A DNA stretch of 32,877 bases from an uncultured Bacilli bacterium (lineage in GTDB: Bacteria; Bacillota_I; Bacilli_A; RF39; UBA660): NCBI GenBank assembly GCA_944363795.1, contig CALVVG010000009.1, positions 1-32,877 on the forward strand. Reading direction: 5' to 3'. A program made the translations under genes and the position numbers. Under the pieces are notes generated by a model. That model had not been told where the DNA came from. It saw only the letters and a program-made list of their open reading frames with translations, and made no database searches. Shown in pieces: positions 1 through 8,049 of this stretch (positions within the stretch are counted from its first letter, which is position 1; each line of letters starts with the position of its first letter).

Positions 1-884
1 GGTGTAACGCTTCCTGGTTTAGCTAAAACTTGTCCACGTTCAACTTCATCACGAGCAATACCACGAAGTAAGCATCCTGCATTGTCTCCTGCTTGAGCAT
101 AGTCTAGAGATTTTCTAAACATTTCAATTCCAGTAACAACAGTTTTTTTAGTAGGTTTTAAACCAACTATTTCAACTTCATCATTAAGTTTAAGTGTTCC
201 ACGTTCAACACGACCAGTAACAACAGTACCACGTCCAGAAATTGTAAATACATCTTCAATACTCATTAAGAATGGTTTATCTGTATCACGAACTGGAGCA
301 TCAATATAAGAATCTACTGCAGCCATTAAGTCACGAATACTTTGAGCAGCCTTTTCATCACCTTCAAGAGCTTTTAAAGCACTACCACGAATAATTGGAC
401 ATTCTGAATCAAATCCATATTCTCCAAGTAATTCTCTTATTTCCATTTCTACTAAATCAAGTAGTTCTGGGTCATCAACTTGGTCACATTTATTCATATA
501 TACAACGATCTTAGGCACACCAACTTGACGAGATAATAAAATATGTTCTCTAGTTTGTGGCATTGGACCATCTGCAGCAGATACAACAAGAATAGCACCA
601 TCCATTTGAGCAGCACCAGTAATCATGTTTTTAACATAATCGGCGTGTCCTGGACAGTCAACATGTGCATAATGACGTTTTTCTGTTTCGTATTCAACAT
701 GTGCAGTGTTGATTGTTATACCTCTTTCTCTTTCTTCTGGAGCTTTGTCGATATCTGCATAATCAACAAATTTTCCAAAATATTTAGTGATCGCAGCAGT
801 TAATGTTGTTTTTCCATGGTCTACGTGACCAATTGTACCAATATTAACATGTTCTTTAGAACGATCAAATTTTTCTCTTGCCAT
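1..884 (-). CDS. tuf: Elongation factor Tu, N-terminal three quarters (3' end outside window)
   Basis: EF-Tu is the GTPase that delivers aminoacyl-tRNA to the ribosome. The reading frame starts with [16 protein letters not shown] and runs 294 complete codons off the left edge, ending in GSVTP, so domain 3 is missing from the window. The P-loop GHVDHGKT, switch motif RGITI, DCPGH and NKCD nucleotide-binding motifs are all present, followed by the domain 2 start near residue 205. A strong AGGAGG ribosome site lies 8 bases before the ATG. It follows fusA by about 70 bases and has its own likely promoter in that gap. Identity is essentially certain; only the C-terminus is unseen. Confidence 0.97.
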   Translation of the reverse strand, partial: MAREKFDRSKEHVNIGTIGHVDHGKTTLTAAITKYFGKFVDYADIDKAPEERERGITINTAHVEYETEKRHYAHVDCPGHADYVKNMITGAAQMDGAILVVSAADGPMPQTREHILLSRQVGVPKIVVYMNKCDQVDDPELLDLVEMEIRELLGEYGFDSECPIIRGSALKALEGDEKAAQSIRDLMAAVDSYIDAPVRDTDKPFLMSIEDVFTISGRGTVVTGRVERGTLKLNDEVEIVGLKPTKKTVVTGIEMFRKSLDYAQAGDNAGCLLRGIARDEVERGQVLAKPGSVT

Positions 885-915
885 ATAAAATTTCCTCCTT
901 TTTCTTTACTATTAT

Positions 916-944
916 ATTTTATCTAATGCTTGAATATTTTTCAA
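916..944 (-). promoter_or_regulatory. Probable tuf promoter
   Basis: On the minus strand TTGAAA is followed after exactly 17 bases by TAAAAT, between the fusA stop and the tuf ribosome site. A small inverted repeat, CTTGAA-N5-TTCAAG (929-945), overlaps the -35 region; it has no T-tract and is not a convincing terminator. tuf can therefore be made independently of the rpsL-rpsG-fusA transcript. Confidence 0.55.
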
Positions 945-953
945 GTATTATTC

Positions 954-3035
954 TTAATTAATGCTGTTTTTCTTTATTATTTCTTCAGCAATTCCTTTTG
1001 GCACTTCTTCATAATGATCAAGTGTCATTGTGAAATTACCACGACCTTGAGTATTTGAACGAAGTGTAGTGGCATAACCAAACATTTCTGCAAGTGGAAC
1101 CATAGCATTAATAGATAATGCGTTGCCACGAGATTCATTTCCCATTGGTTTACCACGACGGCTTGTTAAGTCTCCCATTACGTTACCCATGTATTCTTCT
1201 GGAATAACTACTTCAACTTTCATAATTGGTTCTAGTAAAACTGGTTTACATTTATTTTTTGCTTCTTTCAAAGCCATACTTGCAGCAATTTTAAATGCCA
1301 TTTCTGATGAGTCAACATCATGATATGAACCATCAAACAATGTTGCTTTAACATCTACCATTGGATAACCAGCAAGAATTCCACCAGCCATTGCTTCTTG
1401 CAATCCTTTGTCAGTTACTGGAATATATTCACGAGGAACTACTCCACCAACGATAGCATCAACAAATTCGTATCCTTTTTCAGGATTTGGTTCAAATTTA
1501 ACCCAAACATGTCCATATTGTCCACGTCCACCAGATTGTTTTATATACTTACCTTCACATTCAGCAGTTTGTGTAATTGTTTCACGATAAGCAACTTGTG
1601 GGCGACCAATGTTGGCTTCAACTCCAAATTCATCTTTCATACGACGAACTTGAACTTCTAAGTGTAATTCTCCCATACCGCTAATAACTGTTTGACCAGT
1701 TTCTGGATCAGTTTTATATTTAAATGTTGGGTCTTCTTCAGCAAGTTTTTGTAAAGCAATTCCCAATTTTTCTTGATCAGCTTTTGATTTTGGTTCAATT
1801 GCTTCATCAATAACTGGAAGTGGGAATTCCATTCCTTTCATGATACATGGATTTTTTTCATCACATAATGTATCAGCTGTTGTAGTTGATTTAAGGCCTA
1901 CAGCGGCAGCAATTTCACCACAATATACTTCACTAATTTCTTTACGGTTGTTTGCATGCATTTGAAGTATTCTTCCAACCCTTTCTTTTTCTTGTTTACC
2001 AGCAGCATTTGTACAAAGTACATATGAACCACTTTGTAAGTGTCCTGAATAAACTCGGAAAAATGCTAATCTACCTACATATGGATCAGTCATAATCTTA
2101 AAAGCCATTGCGGTGAATGGTTCAGAATCGCTTGGATGACGTAAAATATCATTTCCATTTTTATCTACACATTCAATAGCAGGAACATCTGTTGGAGCTG
2201 GCATGTAATCAAGTACGGCATCAAGAGCTAACTTAACCCCCATATTCGATAATGCACTACCACACATAACTGGGAAGAATTCGGCAGCTAAAACACCTTT
2301 ACGAATAGCAGCTTTAATATCTTCTACAGAAAGTTCTTCTCCTTCAAGATATTTTTCCATTAAAGCATCATCAAATTCAACAGCTTTTTCAATTAATTCA
2401 GTTCTTTTTTGTTCAACTAATTCTTTTAAATCCTCTGGTATTTCTATTTCTGTAGGATTTTCATGTTCTTCACCATTATAATGGTATGCTTTTCTTGTAA
2501 GCAAATCAATAATTCCATTAAATTCTGATTCAGCACCTATTGGCCATTGAATTGGAGCATAATTTACACCAAGTCTAGATTTAATTGTACCTAGAGTAAA
2601 TTCAAAATCAGCACCAATTTTATCCATTTTATTTGCAAAAATCATTCTCGGTACTTTATATTCTGTTGCTTGACGCCATACAGTTTCTGATTGTGGTTCA
2701 ACCCCAGCATTTGCATCAAGCAAACAAATGGCACCATCAAGAACTCTTAATGAACGTTGTACTTCAACAGTAAAATCTACGTGCCCTGGAGTATCAATAA
2801 TATTAAGACGATATCCCTTCCAGTGAGCAGTTGTAGCAGCACTAGTAATTGTAATACCTCTTTCTTTTTCTTGTTCCATCCAGTCCATTTGAGAAGCTCC
2901 ATCATGAGTTTCTCCAATCTTGTGAGTTATACCAGTATGAAATAATACTCTTTCAGTAAACGTTGTTTTTCCAGCATCAATATGAGCCATTATACCAATA
3001 TTTCTTAATTTATCTAACGATACGTCTCTTGCCAT
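954..3035 (-). CDS. fusA: Elongation factor G
   Basis: EF-G is the translocation GTPase of the ribosome and also acts in ribosome recycling. The protein has the P-loop AHIDAGKTT near residue 15, [13 protein letters not shown] and NKMD motifs, then domains II to V through the GRGQYGHV region to the C-terminal YEEVP. I start it at MARDVS (3035; 693 aa), the family start, with a GGTGA site 5 bases upstream. An in-frame ATG at 3047 would add MVIN and overlaps the rpsG stop, so a coupled longer form is possible. The start at 3035 lies 5 bases past the rpsG stop codon (TGA at 3041-3043), so translation is probably coupled. Confidence 0.97.
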   Translation of the reverse strand: MARDVSLDKLRNIGIMAHIDAGKTTFTERVLFHTGITHKIGETHDGASQMDWMEQEKERGITITSAATTAHWKGYRLNIIDTPGHVDFTVEVQRSLRVLDGAICLLDANAGVEPQSETVWRQATEYKVPRMIFANKMDKIGADFEFTLGTIKSRLGVNYAPIQWPIGAESEFNGIIDLLTRKAYHYNGEEHENPTEIEIPEDLKELVEQKRTELIEKAVEFDDALMEKYLEGEELSVEDIKAAIRKGVLAAEFFPVMCGSALSNMGVKLALDAVLDYMPAPTDVPAIECVDKNGNDILRHPSDSEPFTAMAFKIMTDPYVGRLAFFRVYSGHLQSGSYVLCTNAAGKQEKERVGRILQMHANNRKEISEVYCGEIAAAVGLKSTTTADTLCDEKNPCIMKGMEFPLPVIDEAIEPKSKADQEKLGIALQKLAEEDPTFKYKTDPETGQTVISGMGELHLEVQVRRMKDEFGVEANIGRPQVAYRETITQTAECEGKYIKQSGGRGQYGHVWVKFEPNPEKGYEFVDAIVGGVVPREYIPVTDKGLQEAMAGGILAGYPMVDVKATLFDGSYHDVDSSEMAFKIAASMALKEAKNKCKPVLLEPIMKVEVVIPEEYMGNVMGDLTSRRGKPMGNESRGNALSINAMVPLAEMFGYATTLRSNTQGRGNFTMTLDHYEEVPKGIAEEIIKKNSIN

Positions 3036-3040
3036 ATTTA

Positions 3041-3508
3041 TCACCATCTATAATGAGCAAATGCTTTATTTGCTTCTGCCATTTTATGAGTATCTTCACG
3101 TTTTTTTACAGCGCCACCAGTACCATTTGATGCATCTATGATTTCATTTGCTAAATTAATAGCCATTCCCTTTCCATTTCTTAATTTGGCATAATTAACT
3201 AACCAACGTAGAGCTAAAGTTTGAGCACGATCACCTTTAACTTCAATTGGCACTTGATAGTTTGATCCACCAACACGACGTGATTTAACTTCTAATGCTG
3301 GCTTTATATTTTCTAACGCTGCATTATATACTTCCATTGCTGGTTTTCCAGTTTGTTTTTCTACAATTTCAAAAGCTTCATATAATATTTTTTGTGCTGT
3401 TCCTTTTTTTCCATCAAGCATAATTTGATTAACTAATTTAGTAACTACTTTTGACTTATAAATAGGATCTGGAAGCACATCTCTTTTGATTGCTCTTCTT
3501 TTACGCAT
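3041..3508 (-). CDS. rpsG: Small-subunit ribosomal protein S7 (uS7)
   Basis: S7 nucleates assembly of the 30S head by binding the 3' domain of 16S rRNA. The 155 aa length and the start [15 protein letters not shown] match the bacterial family exactly. It contains the conserved stretch [15 protein letters not shown] and the C-terminal [12 protein letters not shown]. An AGGAGG site precedes the ATG, and the gene sits 20 bases after rpsL. It ends in TGA, which helps show that this organism uses TGA as a stop. Confidence 0.98.
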   Translation of the reverse strand: MRKRRAIKRDVLPDPIYKSKVVTKLVNQIMLDGKKGTAQKILYEAFEIVEKQTGKPAMEVYNAALENIKPALEVKSRRVGGSNYQVPIEVKGDRAQTLALRWLVNYAKLRNGKGMAINLANEIIDASNGTGGAVKKREDTHKMAEANKAFAHYRW

Positions 3509-3528
3509 TATAATTTCCTCCTTTTCCC

Positions 3529-3942
3529 TTATTTTTTGTCTTTTTTAGTTCCGTATTTACTACGTCCTTGTTTTCTATCTTGAACTCCATGAGTATCAAG
3601 TGTTCCACGGACAATATGATAACGAACACCAATTAAATCTTTAACACGTCCGCCTCTTACTAAGACAACGCTATGTTCTTGTAAGTTATGTCCTTCTCCT
3701 GGAATATATGCATCTATTTCTTTTCCATTAGAAAGTCTAACACGTGCATATTTTCTCAAAGCTGAGTTTGGTTTCTTTGGTGTTCTAGTAGCAACTTTAA
3801 CACAAACGCCTCTTTTTTGAGGTCCTTTAGCATCTGTTTGCTTTTTTTCCAAAGTATTATATCCAATATTTAATACTGGACTTTTACTCTTTACATTTTT
3901 TTTGCCACGTTTCTTTTTAACAAGTTGATTAATTGTAGGCAT
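3529..3942 (-). CDS. rpsL: Small-subunit ribosomal protein S12 (uS12)
   Basis: S12 lines the decoding centre and influences accuracy and streptomycin response. The protein starts [15 protein letters not shown], is 137 aa long as in Bacilli, and carries the invariant [11 protein letters not shown] loop (wild-type lysines) and the [10 protein letters not shown] segment. An upstream in-frame ATG at 3981 exists, but GGAGG sits just before the ATG at 3942 and the family begins there. It is first in an rpsL-rpsG-fusA operon with its own promoter about 95 bases upstream and a hairpin leader. Confidence 0.98.
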   Translation of the reverse strand: MPTINQLVKKKRGKKNVKSKSPVLNIGYNTLEKKQTDAKGPQKRGVCVKVATRTPKKPNSALRKYARVRLSNGKEIDAYIPGEGHNLQEHSVVLVRGGRVKDLIGVRYHIVRGTLDTHGVQDRKQGRSKYGTKKDKK

Positions 3943-3990
3943 AAATCCTCCTTCCATTAACACACACCCTGGTGTATCCAATTTTATTTT

Positions 3991-4021
3991 AAACCAGGTT
4001 CTACCATAGGCAGAACCGTTT
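3991..4021 (-). promoter_or_regulatory. Hairpin leader of the rpsL operon
   Basis: Transcribed on the minus strand, GGTTCTGCC pairs with GGTAGAACC around a TAT loop (3997-4017; one G-U pair). Outer AAAC and GTTT can extend the stem past a 2-base bulge. The predicted transcription start lies a few bases upstream, so the hairpin caps the mRNA. No T-tract follows, so it is not a terminator. A second weak hairpin, ACAC-CAGG-GTGT, lies nearer the rpsL start. Role unknown: r-protein autoregulation or mRNA 5'-end protection are both possible. Confidence 0.5.
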
Positions 4022-4035
4022 TTAAATGCATCATT

Positions 4036-4064
4036 AATATATCATTGTATTATATGATTGTCAA
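4036..4064 (-). promoter_or_regulatory. Promoter of rpsL-rpsG-fusA
   Basis: On the minus strand TTGACA is followed by a 17-base spacer and TATATT. The predicted start point is near 4029, directly before the leader hairpin. The -35 lies just past the stop of the small membrane peptide gene. Confidence 0.75.
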
Positions 4065-4074
4065 GATTTTTTGA

Positions 4075-4185
4075 TTAAAAATTTTGATACAAAACATATA
4101 TAAAATATGCAGCTATCAAAAGTGCAATTAATAATATTGAACTTAAAATCAGCATTTCTGCTAAACCCCATCCTTTATTATTCAT
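4075..4185 (-). CDS. 36-aa membrane peptide with prepilin-like N-terminus
   Basis: This short frame codes for MNNKGWGLAEMLILSS and then a single hydrophobic helix ending LYQNF. Residues 4-12 (KG, then WGLAEMLI) match the shape of a type IV prepilin or ComGC processing site: Lys-Gly, hydrophobic residue, Leu at +3, Glu at +5, MLI at +6 to +8. Nothing follows the helix, so it cannot fold as a normal pilin. An AAGGAG site lies upstream, though its spacing (about 14 bases) is long, and an in-frame stop precedes the ATG. It occupies the place where rpoB and rpoC normally lie. It could equally be a general small membrane protein; function unknown. Confidence 0.6.
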   Translation of the reverse strand: MNNKGWGLAEMLILSSILLIALLIAAYFIYVLYQNF

Positions 4186-4268
4186 TATTTATTTACTGTC
4201 TCCTTTTCTAATCTCTAAATTTTTCAACGTTTTATCATATTTGATTTTTTCTAAATCAATAATATTAT

Positions 4269-4298
4269 ATATTAACACTGCAAAGAAAAAAATGTCAA
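4269..4298 (-). promoter_or_regulatory. Possible promoter for the 36-aa peptide, nested in the rplL terminator
   Basis: On the minus strand TTGACA, part of the 3' arm of the rplL terminator stem, is followed by 18 bases and TAATAT. The T-tract of the terminator forms part of the spacer, so one piece of DNA may both end rplJL transcripts and start the next one. Confidence 0.45.
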
Positions 4299-4320
4299 CA
4301 TTCAATTTCAGTTGACATTT
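4283..4320 (-). terminator. Terminator of the rplJ-rplL operon
   Basis: AAATGTCAAC pairs with GTTGACATTT across an 11-base loop, followed on the minus strand by a run of seven T. It begins 4 bases after the rplL stop codon. Confidence 0.85.
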
Positions 4321-4324
4321 TATT

Positions 4325-4690
4325 TTAAGCTAATTCTACTTCAGCACCAGCTTCAGTTAATTGATTTTTAATTGCTTCAGCTTCTTCTGCTGGAATATTT
4401 TCTTTAAGATTTCCACCATTATCAGCCAACGCTTTAGCTTCAACCAATCCTAAGCCAGTTATTTCCTTAATTATTTTTATAACTGCAATCTTGTTTCCTC
4501 CAGCTGATTTTAACACAACTGTTTTAGTAGATGGGCCTTCTTCAACAGCTGCTGCTGGAGCTGCAGCAACGGCAACTGCCATTGGATCAATTCCAAATTC
4601 TTCCTTCATAGCATCAACTAATTCTTTTACTTCAAGAATTGTCATTTCTTTTAATGCACTTATAAAATTTTCCTTATTTAATTTTGCCAT
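4325..4690 (-). CDS. rplL: Large-subunit ribosomal protein L7/L12 (bL12)
   Basis: L7/L12 forms the flexible stalk that recruits translation GTPases. At 121 aa it has the N-terminal dimerisation helix region, an Ala/Pro-rich hinge (AAAPAAAVEEG, near residues 42-52), and the C-terminal domain with the IKIIKEITGLGLVEAK factor-binding helix. It follows rplJ by 3 bases, as usual, and is closed by a strong terminator. In most Bacillota rpoB would follow; here it does not. Confidence 0.98.
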   Translation of the reverse strand: MAKLNKENFISALKEMTILEVKELVDAMKEEFGIDPMAVAVAAAPAAAVEEGPSTKTVVLKSAGGNKIAVIKIIKEITGLGLVEAKALADNGGNLKENIPAEEAEAIKNQLTEAGAEVELA

Positions 4691-4693
4691 AAT

Positions 4694-5191
4694 TTATTCC
4701 TTCCCTTCCATTTGTTCTGCATATAGGTTTAATCCTATTGCTAAATCTTTAACATATTGCATCATACCACCAGCAAGCATTGTAAGTAAGCCATCGCGAG
4801 ATGGAATAGATGCATATTCATTAATTACAGATAAATCTGCAACACTGCCACTAATTACTCCTACACGAATATCTAATTTATCATGTTTTTTAGCAAATTC
4901 AGATATTATTTTGATAGGTTCAAGCAAAGTTTTACCAAACAAAATTGCATTAGGTCCTTCTAAAAATTGATCTAAATTAATTTTTAATTCATCAGCGGCT
5001 CTTTTAAGCAAAGTGTTTTTATATACCTTTATTTCAGAATCAACATCTTTAAGTTCTCTTCTTAGATTACTTAATTCTTCAACAGTCATTCCTTGATATT
5101 GGAATATAATAACAGATTCACTTGATTTAAGTTTGTTAATAATTTCATCAACAACTTGTTTCTTTTGTTCAAGAATTTTTGTGCTTGCCAT
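4694..5191 (-). CDS. rplJ: Large-subunit ribosomal protein L10 (uL10)
   Basis: L10 anchors the L7/L12 dimers to the 50S stalk base and is known in bacteria to repress its own operon by binding the leader mRNA. The 165 aa protein has the family N-terminus with KKQVVDEI, the core YQGMTVEELSNLR and KNTLLKRA segments, and a C-terminal helix (about residues 140-165) for L12 binding. An AGGAGG site precedes the ATG. The upstream L10 leader and a consensus promoter fit this regulation. Confidence 0.97.
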   Translation of the reverse strand: MASTKILEQKKQVVDEIINKLKSSESVIIFQYQGMTVEELSNLRRELKDVDSEIKVYKNTLLKRAADELKINLDQFLEGPNAILFGKTLLEPIKIISEFAKKHDKLDIRVGVISGSVADLSVINEYASIPSRDGLLTMLAGGMMQYVKDLAIGLNLYAEQMEGKE

Positions 5192-5207
5192 TTTTCCTCC
5201 TTTTTAT

Positions 5208-5303
5208 ATTAGAAAAGCTTCCATTGGGAAGCTCAAAAAGTTTTAAGTTCCCCTCGGTAGGACTTATATTCTGCCTACTGTCTACGGATTTGCTTTTTCT
5301 AAA
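5208..5303 (-). ncRNA. L10 leader (ribosomal protein operon attenuator)
   Basis: The minus-strand transcript carries the hallmark GTAGACAGTAGG and CCTACCGAGG segments (about 5286-5251), the L10 binding fold. The 5' strand TTAGAAAAAGC (5302-5292) can pair with GCTTTTCTAA (5218-5209), which competes with the terminator AGCTTCC-CAAT-GGAAGCT (5233-5216) followed by TTTTC. L10 binding should favour the terminator. The predicted transcription start falls on the first base of the outer stem. Confidence 0.88.
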
Positions 5304-5307
5304 ACGT

Positions 5308-5336
5308 ATTATATTATAATATTAATTAAATGTCAA
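5308..5336 (-). promoter_or_regulatory. Consensus promoter of rplJ-rplL
   Basis: TTGACA, 17 bases, TATAAT: a perfect sigma-A type match. The -35 hexamer lies in the last codons of rplA. The start point near 5301 coincides with the 5' end of the L10 leader. Confidence 0.9.
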
Positions 5337-6024
5337 AGCTATTTTTATCTACTTTAATACCAGGACCCATTGTAGTTGAAATAGTAATATTTTGAATAAA
5401 TATTCCTTTAACAGTACTTGGTTTAGCTTTAGCAATAGTTGTAATAACATACTTTAAGTTTTCTGCTAAATTTTCTTCTGTAAAAGACACTTTACCAATT
5501 ATAGTATGAATATTACCAAATTTATCATTTTTATATGTTACCATACCTTTTTTGATATCTTCAACAATTGCTCCAACTTTGGTAGTTACTGTACCAGTTT
5601 TAGGATTAGGCATTAAATTTCTTGGTCCAAGAATATTACCTATTTTTCCTACTTCAGGCATCATATCCGGAGTAGCTACTACAACATCAAATCCAAACCA
5701 ATTTTCGTTTTTAATTTTATCGATCATATCTTGATCACCCACAAAATCAGCTCCGGCCTTTCTAGCTTCATCAGCAAAAGTACCTTTAGCTATAACTAAA
5801 ACTTTTTTGGTTTTACCAGACCCAAAAGGCAAAGATAATGAACCTTTCATTTGTTGATCTGATTTTTTTGCATCAATGTTTAATTTAATAGCTACTTCAA
5901 CACTACTATCAAATTTAGTAACAGAAGTTTCTTTAACTAACTTAATTGCATCTTCTAAACAATAAAGTTTGTTTTTATCAACATTTTTAGATGCTTCCAC
6001 ATATTTTTTTCCGTATTTTTTCAA
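5326..6024 (-). CDS. rplA: Large-subunit ribosomal protein L1 (uL1)
   Basis: L1 forms the mobile stalk at the E site and in many bacteria also represses the rplK-rplA mRNA. The 232 aa protein has family landmarks KFDSSVEVAIKLNID, LGPRNLMPNPKTGTV (near residue 130-147) and the C-terminal TMGPGIKVD. The start codon is TTG, chosen because AAGGAGG lies 8 bases upstream and MKKYGKKY is the family start. It follows rplK by about 50 bases; a small TTAAC-CACA-GTTAA hairpin precedes its ribosome site. Confidence 0.97.
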   Translation of the reverse strand: MKKYGKKYVEASKNVDKNKLYCLEDAIKLVKETSVTKFDSSVEVAIKLNIDAKKSDQQMKGSLSLPFGSGKTKKVLVIAKGTFADEARKAGADFVGDQDMIDKIKNENWFGFDVVVATPDMMPEVGKIGNILGPRNLMPNPKTGTVTTKVGAIVEDIKKGMVTYKNDKFGNIHTIIGKVSFTEENLAENLKYVITTIAKAKPSTVKGIFIQNITISTTMGPGIKVDKNSFDI

Positions 6025-6076
6025 ATTTTTACCTCCTTAACTGTGGTTAATTAAGCGGACATTTTATAAATTAATT

Positions 6077-6676
6077 TTAATTTTCTTCTTTTTCAGCTTC
6101 TTCATCATCGTGCGTAGGAACTTCAACACTTGAAGCTTCTGCCATTTCCTTAGCTTCTGCTTCTAACTCAGCAAGTTCTGCATCACGTTTTGCTTGTTCT
6201 TTTTCTTCTTCAGCTGCTTCTTTGGCTTGTTCAGCAAGTTCTGCATCATTAACACCTTCAATAGCAATACCCATGTTTCTAGCTGTACCTTCTATTTGTT
6301 TCATTGCTGATTCAACATCATAAGCATTCAAATCTGGCATTTTTTCTTCTGCAATGGCTTTTAAATCTTTTTTTGAAATAGTGGCAACAATTTCATTAGC
6401 GCCTTTTTTACTACCTTTATTAATTTTTGCAGCTTTCTTTAATAAAAATGCAGCTGGTGCTGTTTTTAAAACAAATTCAAAACTACGATCATCATAAATA
6501 GTAATTTCGCATGGTACTACATCACCCATTTTATCACGAGTTGCTTCATTAAATTTTGTACAAAATTCACCCAAATTAATTCCAGCAGGTCCTAATACAG
6601 TTCCAACTGGTGGAGCAGGTGTTGCTTTACCAGCTTCTATTTGTAACTTAATTTTCTTTACGACTTCTTTAGCCAC
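6077..6676 (-). CDS. rplK: Large-subunit ribosomal protein L11 (uL11) with acidic C-terminal extension
   Basis: L11 builds the GTPase-associated centre and is needed for RelA-type stringent signalling. Residues 1-142 are a normal L11: [17 protein letters not shown], the [13 protein letters not shown] linker and the rRNA-binding C-domain ending [12 protein letters not shown]. Residues 143-199 are an extra tail rich in Glu and Ala, probably helical then disordered, ending [10 protein letters not shown]; the family usually stops near 141 aa. The start is GTG at 6676, preceded by AGGAGG; the open frame continues upstream to 6745 but the family start and ribosome site fix it. secE and nusG, usual upstream neighbours, are absent. 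Confidence 0.95.
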   Translation of the reverse strand: MAKEVVKKIKLQIEAGKATPAPPVGTVLGPAGINLGEFCTKFNEATRDKMGDVVPCEITIYDDRSFEFVLKTAPAAFLLKKAAKINKGSKKGANEIVATISKKDLKAIAEEKMPDLNAYDVESAMKQIEGTARNMGIAIEGVNDAELAEQAKEAAEEEKEQAKRDAELAELEAEAKEMAEASSVEVPTHDDEEAEKEEN

Positions 6677-6707
6677 GAAAACACCTCCTATAATTTTTTT
6701 TTCGCGT

Positions 6708-6747
6708 AAGTGGTAATGGGCAAGTCCGCAATATATCCCTGCCACTT
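6708..6747 (-). promoter_or_regulatory. Hairpin in the rplK leader
   Basis: In the roughly 100-base rplK leader, AAGTGG pairs with CCACTT and an inner GGG with CCC. Known bacterial L1 binds near rplK or rplA messages, so an autoregulatory site is plausible, but I do not recognise the exact L1 consensus. Confidence 0.4.
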
Positions 6748-6783
6748 AACAAATTATATTAAAAATATAAACTTGCAATTATG

Positions 6784-6812
6784 ATAGTAACATAAATTTA
6801 TTAAATTTACAA
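6784..6812 (-). promoter_or_regulatory. Promoter of rplK-rplA
   Basis: TTGTAA, 17 bases, TACTAT on the minus strand, placing the start near 6777 and giving a leader of about 100 bases before the GTG start. Confidence 0.6.
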
Positions 6813-6870
6813 TAATTTTACGAGTTTTTAAATATTTTTTTATGATTATATCACCTTTTATTAAAAATTA

Positions 6871-6899
6871 TTGGAACAAATTTTAAAATATGGTAATAT
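6871..6899 (+). promoter_or_regulatory. Promoter of the surface protein at 6924
   Basis: TTGGAA, 17 bases, TAATAT with a TGG extended -10 element. AAGGAGG follows at 6911, so the leader is under 20 bases. Confidence 0.65.
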
Positions 6900-6923
6900 T
6901 AAATAAAGGTAAGGAGGAATTAT

Positions 6924-7937
6924 ATGTCAAAATTTTTTAACCAAAGGGTTAAAGGTTCATCTAGTAATTTAATAAAAATGTTAATAATTGGTGGTGTTTT
7001 CGTTTTTATTTTGATTATAAGTTTGATTATCCTTTTAGTTGTTAATAAAGACGATTCTCCTGATCCAATAATATCTATGAGAGAAAAAGTAACAATTGAA
7101 ATAAACTCAGAACTACCTGATAAAGAATTATTTTTTGCAGAGCTACAAAATGTAAATTCTAATGATATTAAAATTTCTTTTGATAATGTGGATATATCTA
7201 AAATTGGTAGTTATCCAATTGAAATAACATTATATAACAAAAATTATTCATCTATGTTGGAAGTAATAGATTCTAAAAGCCCAAATTTAAAAACTAAAAA
7301 TTATCAAATTAACATTGGTGAAAAATATGACGCTGAAGATTTTGTAGATACATGTACTGATAATAGCAAAGAAGATTGTAACATCAAATTTTATAATCAA
7401 GCTAAAGACCAACAAGGTAATATTATAGATTATAGCTCATATACTGAAGAAGGAAGTTATAAGGTAGAAATTGTTGCTGAAGATTCATCTGGAAATCAAA
7501 CTACCCCAACTGAAGCAACATTAATAATTGGCTCTGGTTTAGGAAATTCAACAGTATGTAATTATGGTAATGGAGAATATGATACTAATTCATACATTTT
7601 AGGAGTTAATGTAACTCAAAATAATTGTGCATTAGACTTAAATTTATATCAAAATGCAGATATTTCTAAGCCAGCATATGATTTAGCTACCAATGACACA
7701 AAAAAATTAAATAAAGAAATTAATAAATTGAATTTAGATGGAAACATTTACGAAAAAGATGTTCATCAATTAGTTACACCAGTTTTAAATTCATCAGGAA
7801 CTGGTTTAGTTGGATATACTGTTCATATTGAATTAAATATGGTTTATAATGATGGTTCAAAAGAAACCGTAGCTAGTTATTATATTGATACTAATGGCAA
7901 AAGAATTTATAGTATTAATAAATATAATTTAGATTAA
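6924..7937 (+). CDS. Membrane-anchored surface protein with Ig-like (DUF5011-type) repeats
   Basis: This 337 aa protein has a short basic N-terminus, one transmembrane helix (about residues 18-42) and a long outside part. Two segments, about 52-111 and 117-202, have the look of bacterial Ig-like or DUF5011 domains: short beta strands with GSYPIEITLYN and GSYKVEIVAEDSSGNQT, the latter a hallmark of that group. The C-terminal third (205-337) has two cysteines (in TVCNYG and NNCALD) and ends YIDTNGKRIYSINKYN; I do not recognise it. It is transcribed away from the ribosomal block and ends at a shared terminator. Likely a cell-surface protein held by its N-terminal helix; specific role unknown. 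Confidence 0.75.
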   Translation: MSKFFNQRVKGSSSNLIKMLIIGGVFVFILIISLIILLVVNKDDSPDPIISMREKVTIEINSELPDKELFFAELQNVNSNDIKISFDNVDISKIGSYPIEITLYNKNYSSMLEVIDSKSPNLKTKNYQINIGEKYDAEDFVDTCTDNSKEDCNIKFYNQAKDQQGNIIDYSSYTEEGSYKVEIVAEDSSGNQTTPTEATLIIGSGLGNSTVCNYGNGEYDTNSYILGVNVTQNNCALDLNLYQNADISKPAYDLATNDTKKLNKEINKLNLDGNIYEKDVHQLVTPVLNSSGTGLVGYTVHIELNMVYNDGSKETVASYYIDTNGKRIYSINKYNLD

Positions 7938-8000
7938 AAAACATACAAAATTTTTAAACATTTATGTTTTGTTTGTTAAACATGGTTAACATTACAACAA

Positions 8001-8035
8001 AAAATGTTCATATCATACACTGATATGAACATTTT
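8001..8035. terminator. Bidirectional terminator between convergent genes
   Basis: AAAATGTTCATATCA and TGATATGAACATTTT form a 15-bp perfect stem with a 5-base loop; T-runs follow on both strands. It serves the surface protein gene and the hydrogenase operon. Confidence 0.92.
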
Positions 8036-8049
8036 TGTAATACTCTAAT

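Noticed and set aside
543-803. Plus-strand open frames opposite tuf, fusA and other genes
   Set aside because: They mirror highly conserved genes on the other strand, lack ribosome sites and have no recognisable protein features.
929-945. CTTGAA-N5-TTCAAG as a fusA terminator
   Set aside because: Six pairs and no T-tract; it overlaps a better promoter reading for tuf.
3943-3981. Longer rpsL start giving [13 protein letters not shown] before MPTINQ
   Set aside because: The strong ribosome site lies inside this stretch, right before the conserved start at 3942.
6677-6745. Longer rplK frame starting at 6745
   Set aside because: The extra 23 codons cover the leader hairpin and the AGGAGG site; L11 family proteins begin at AKEVVKK.
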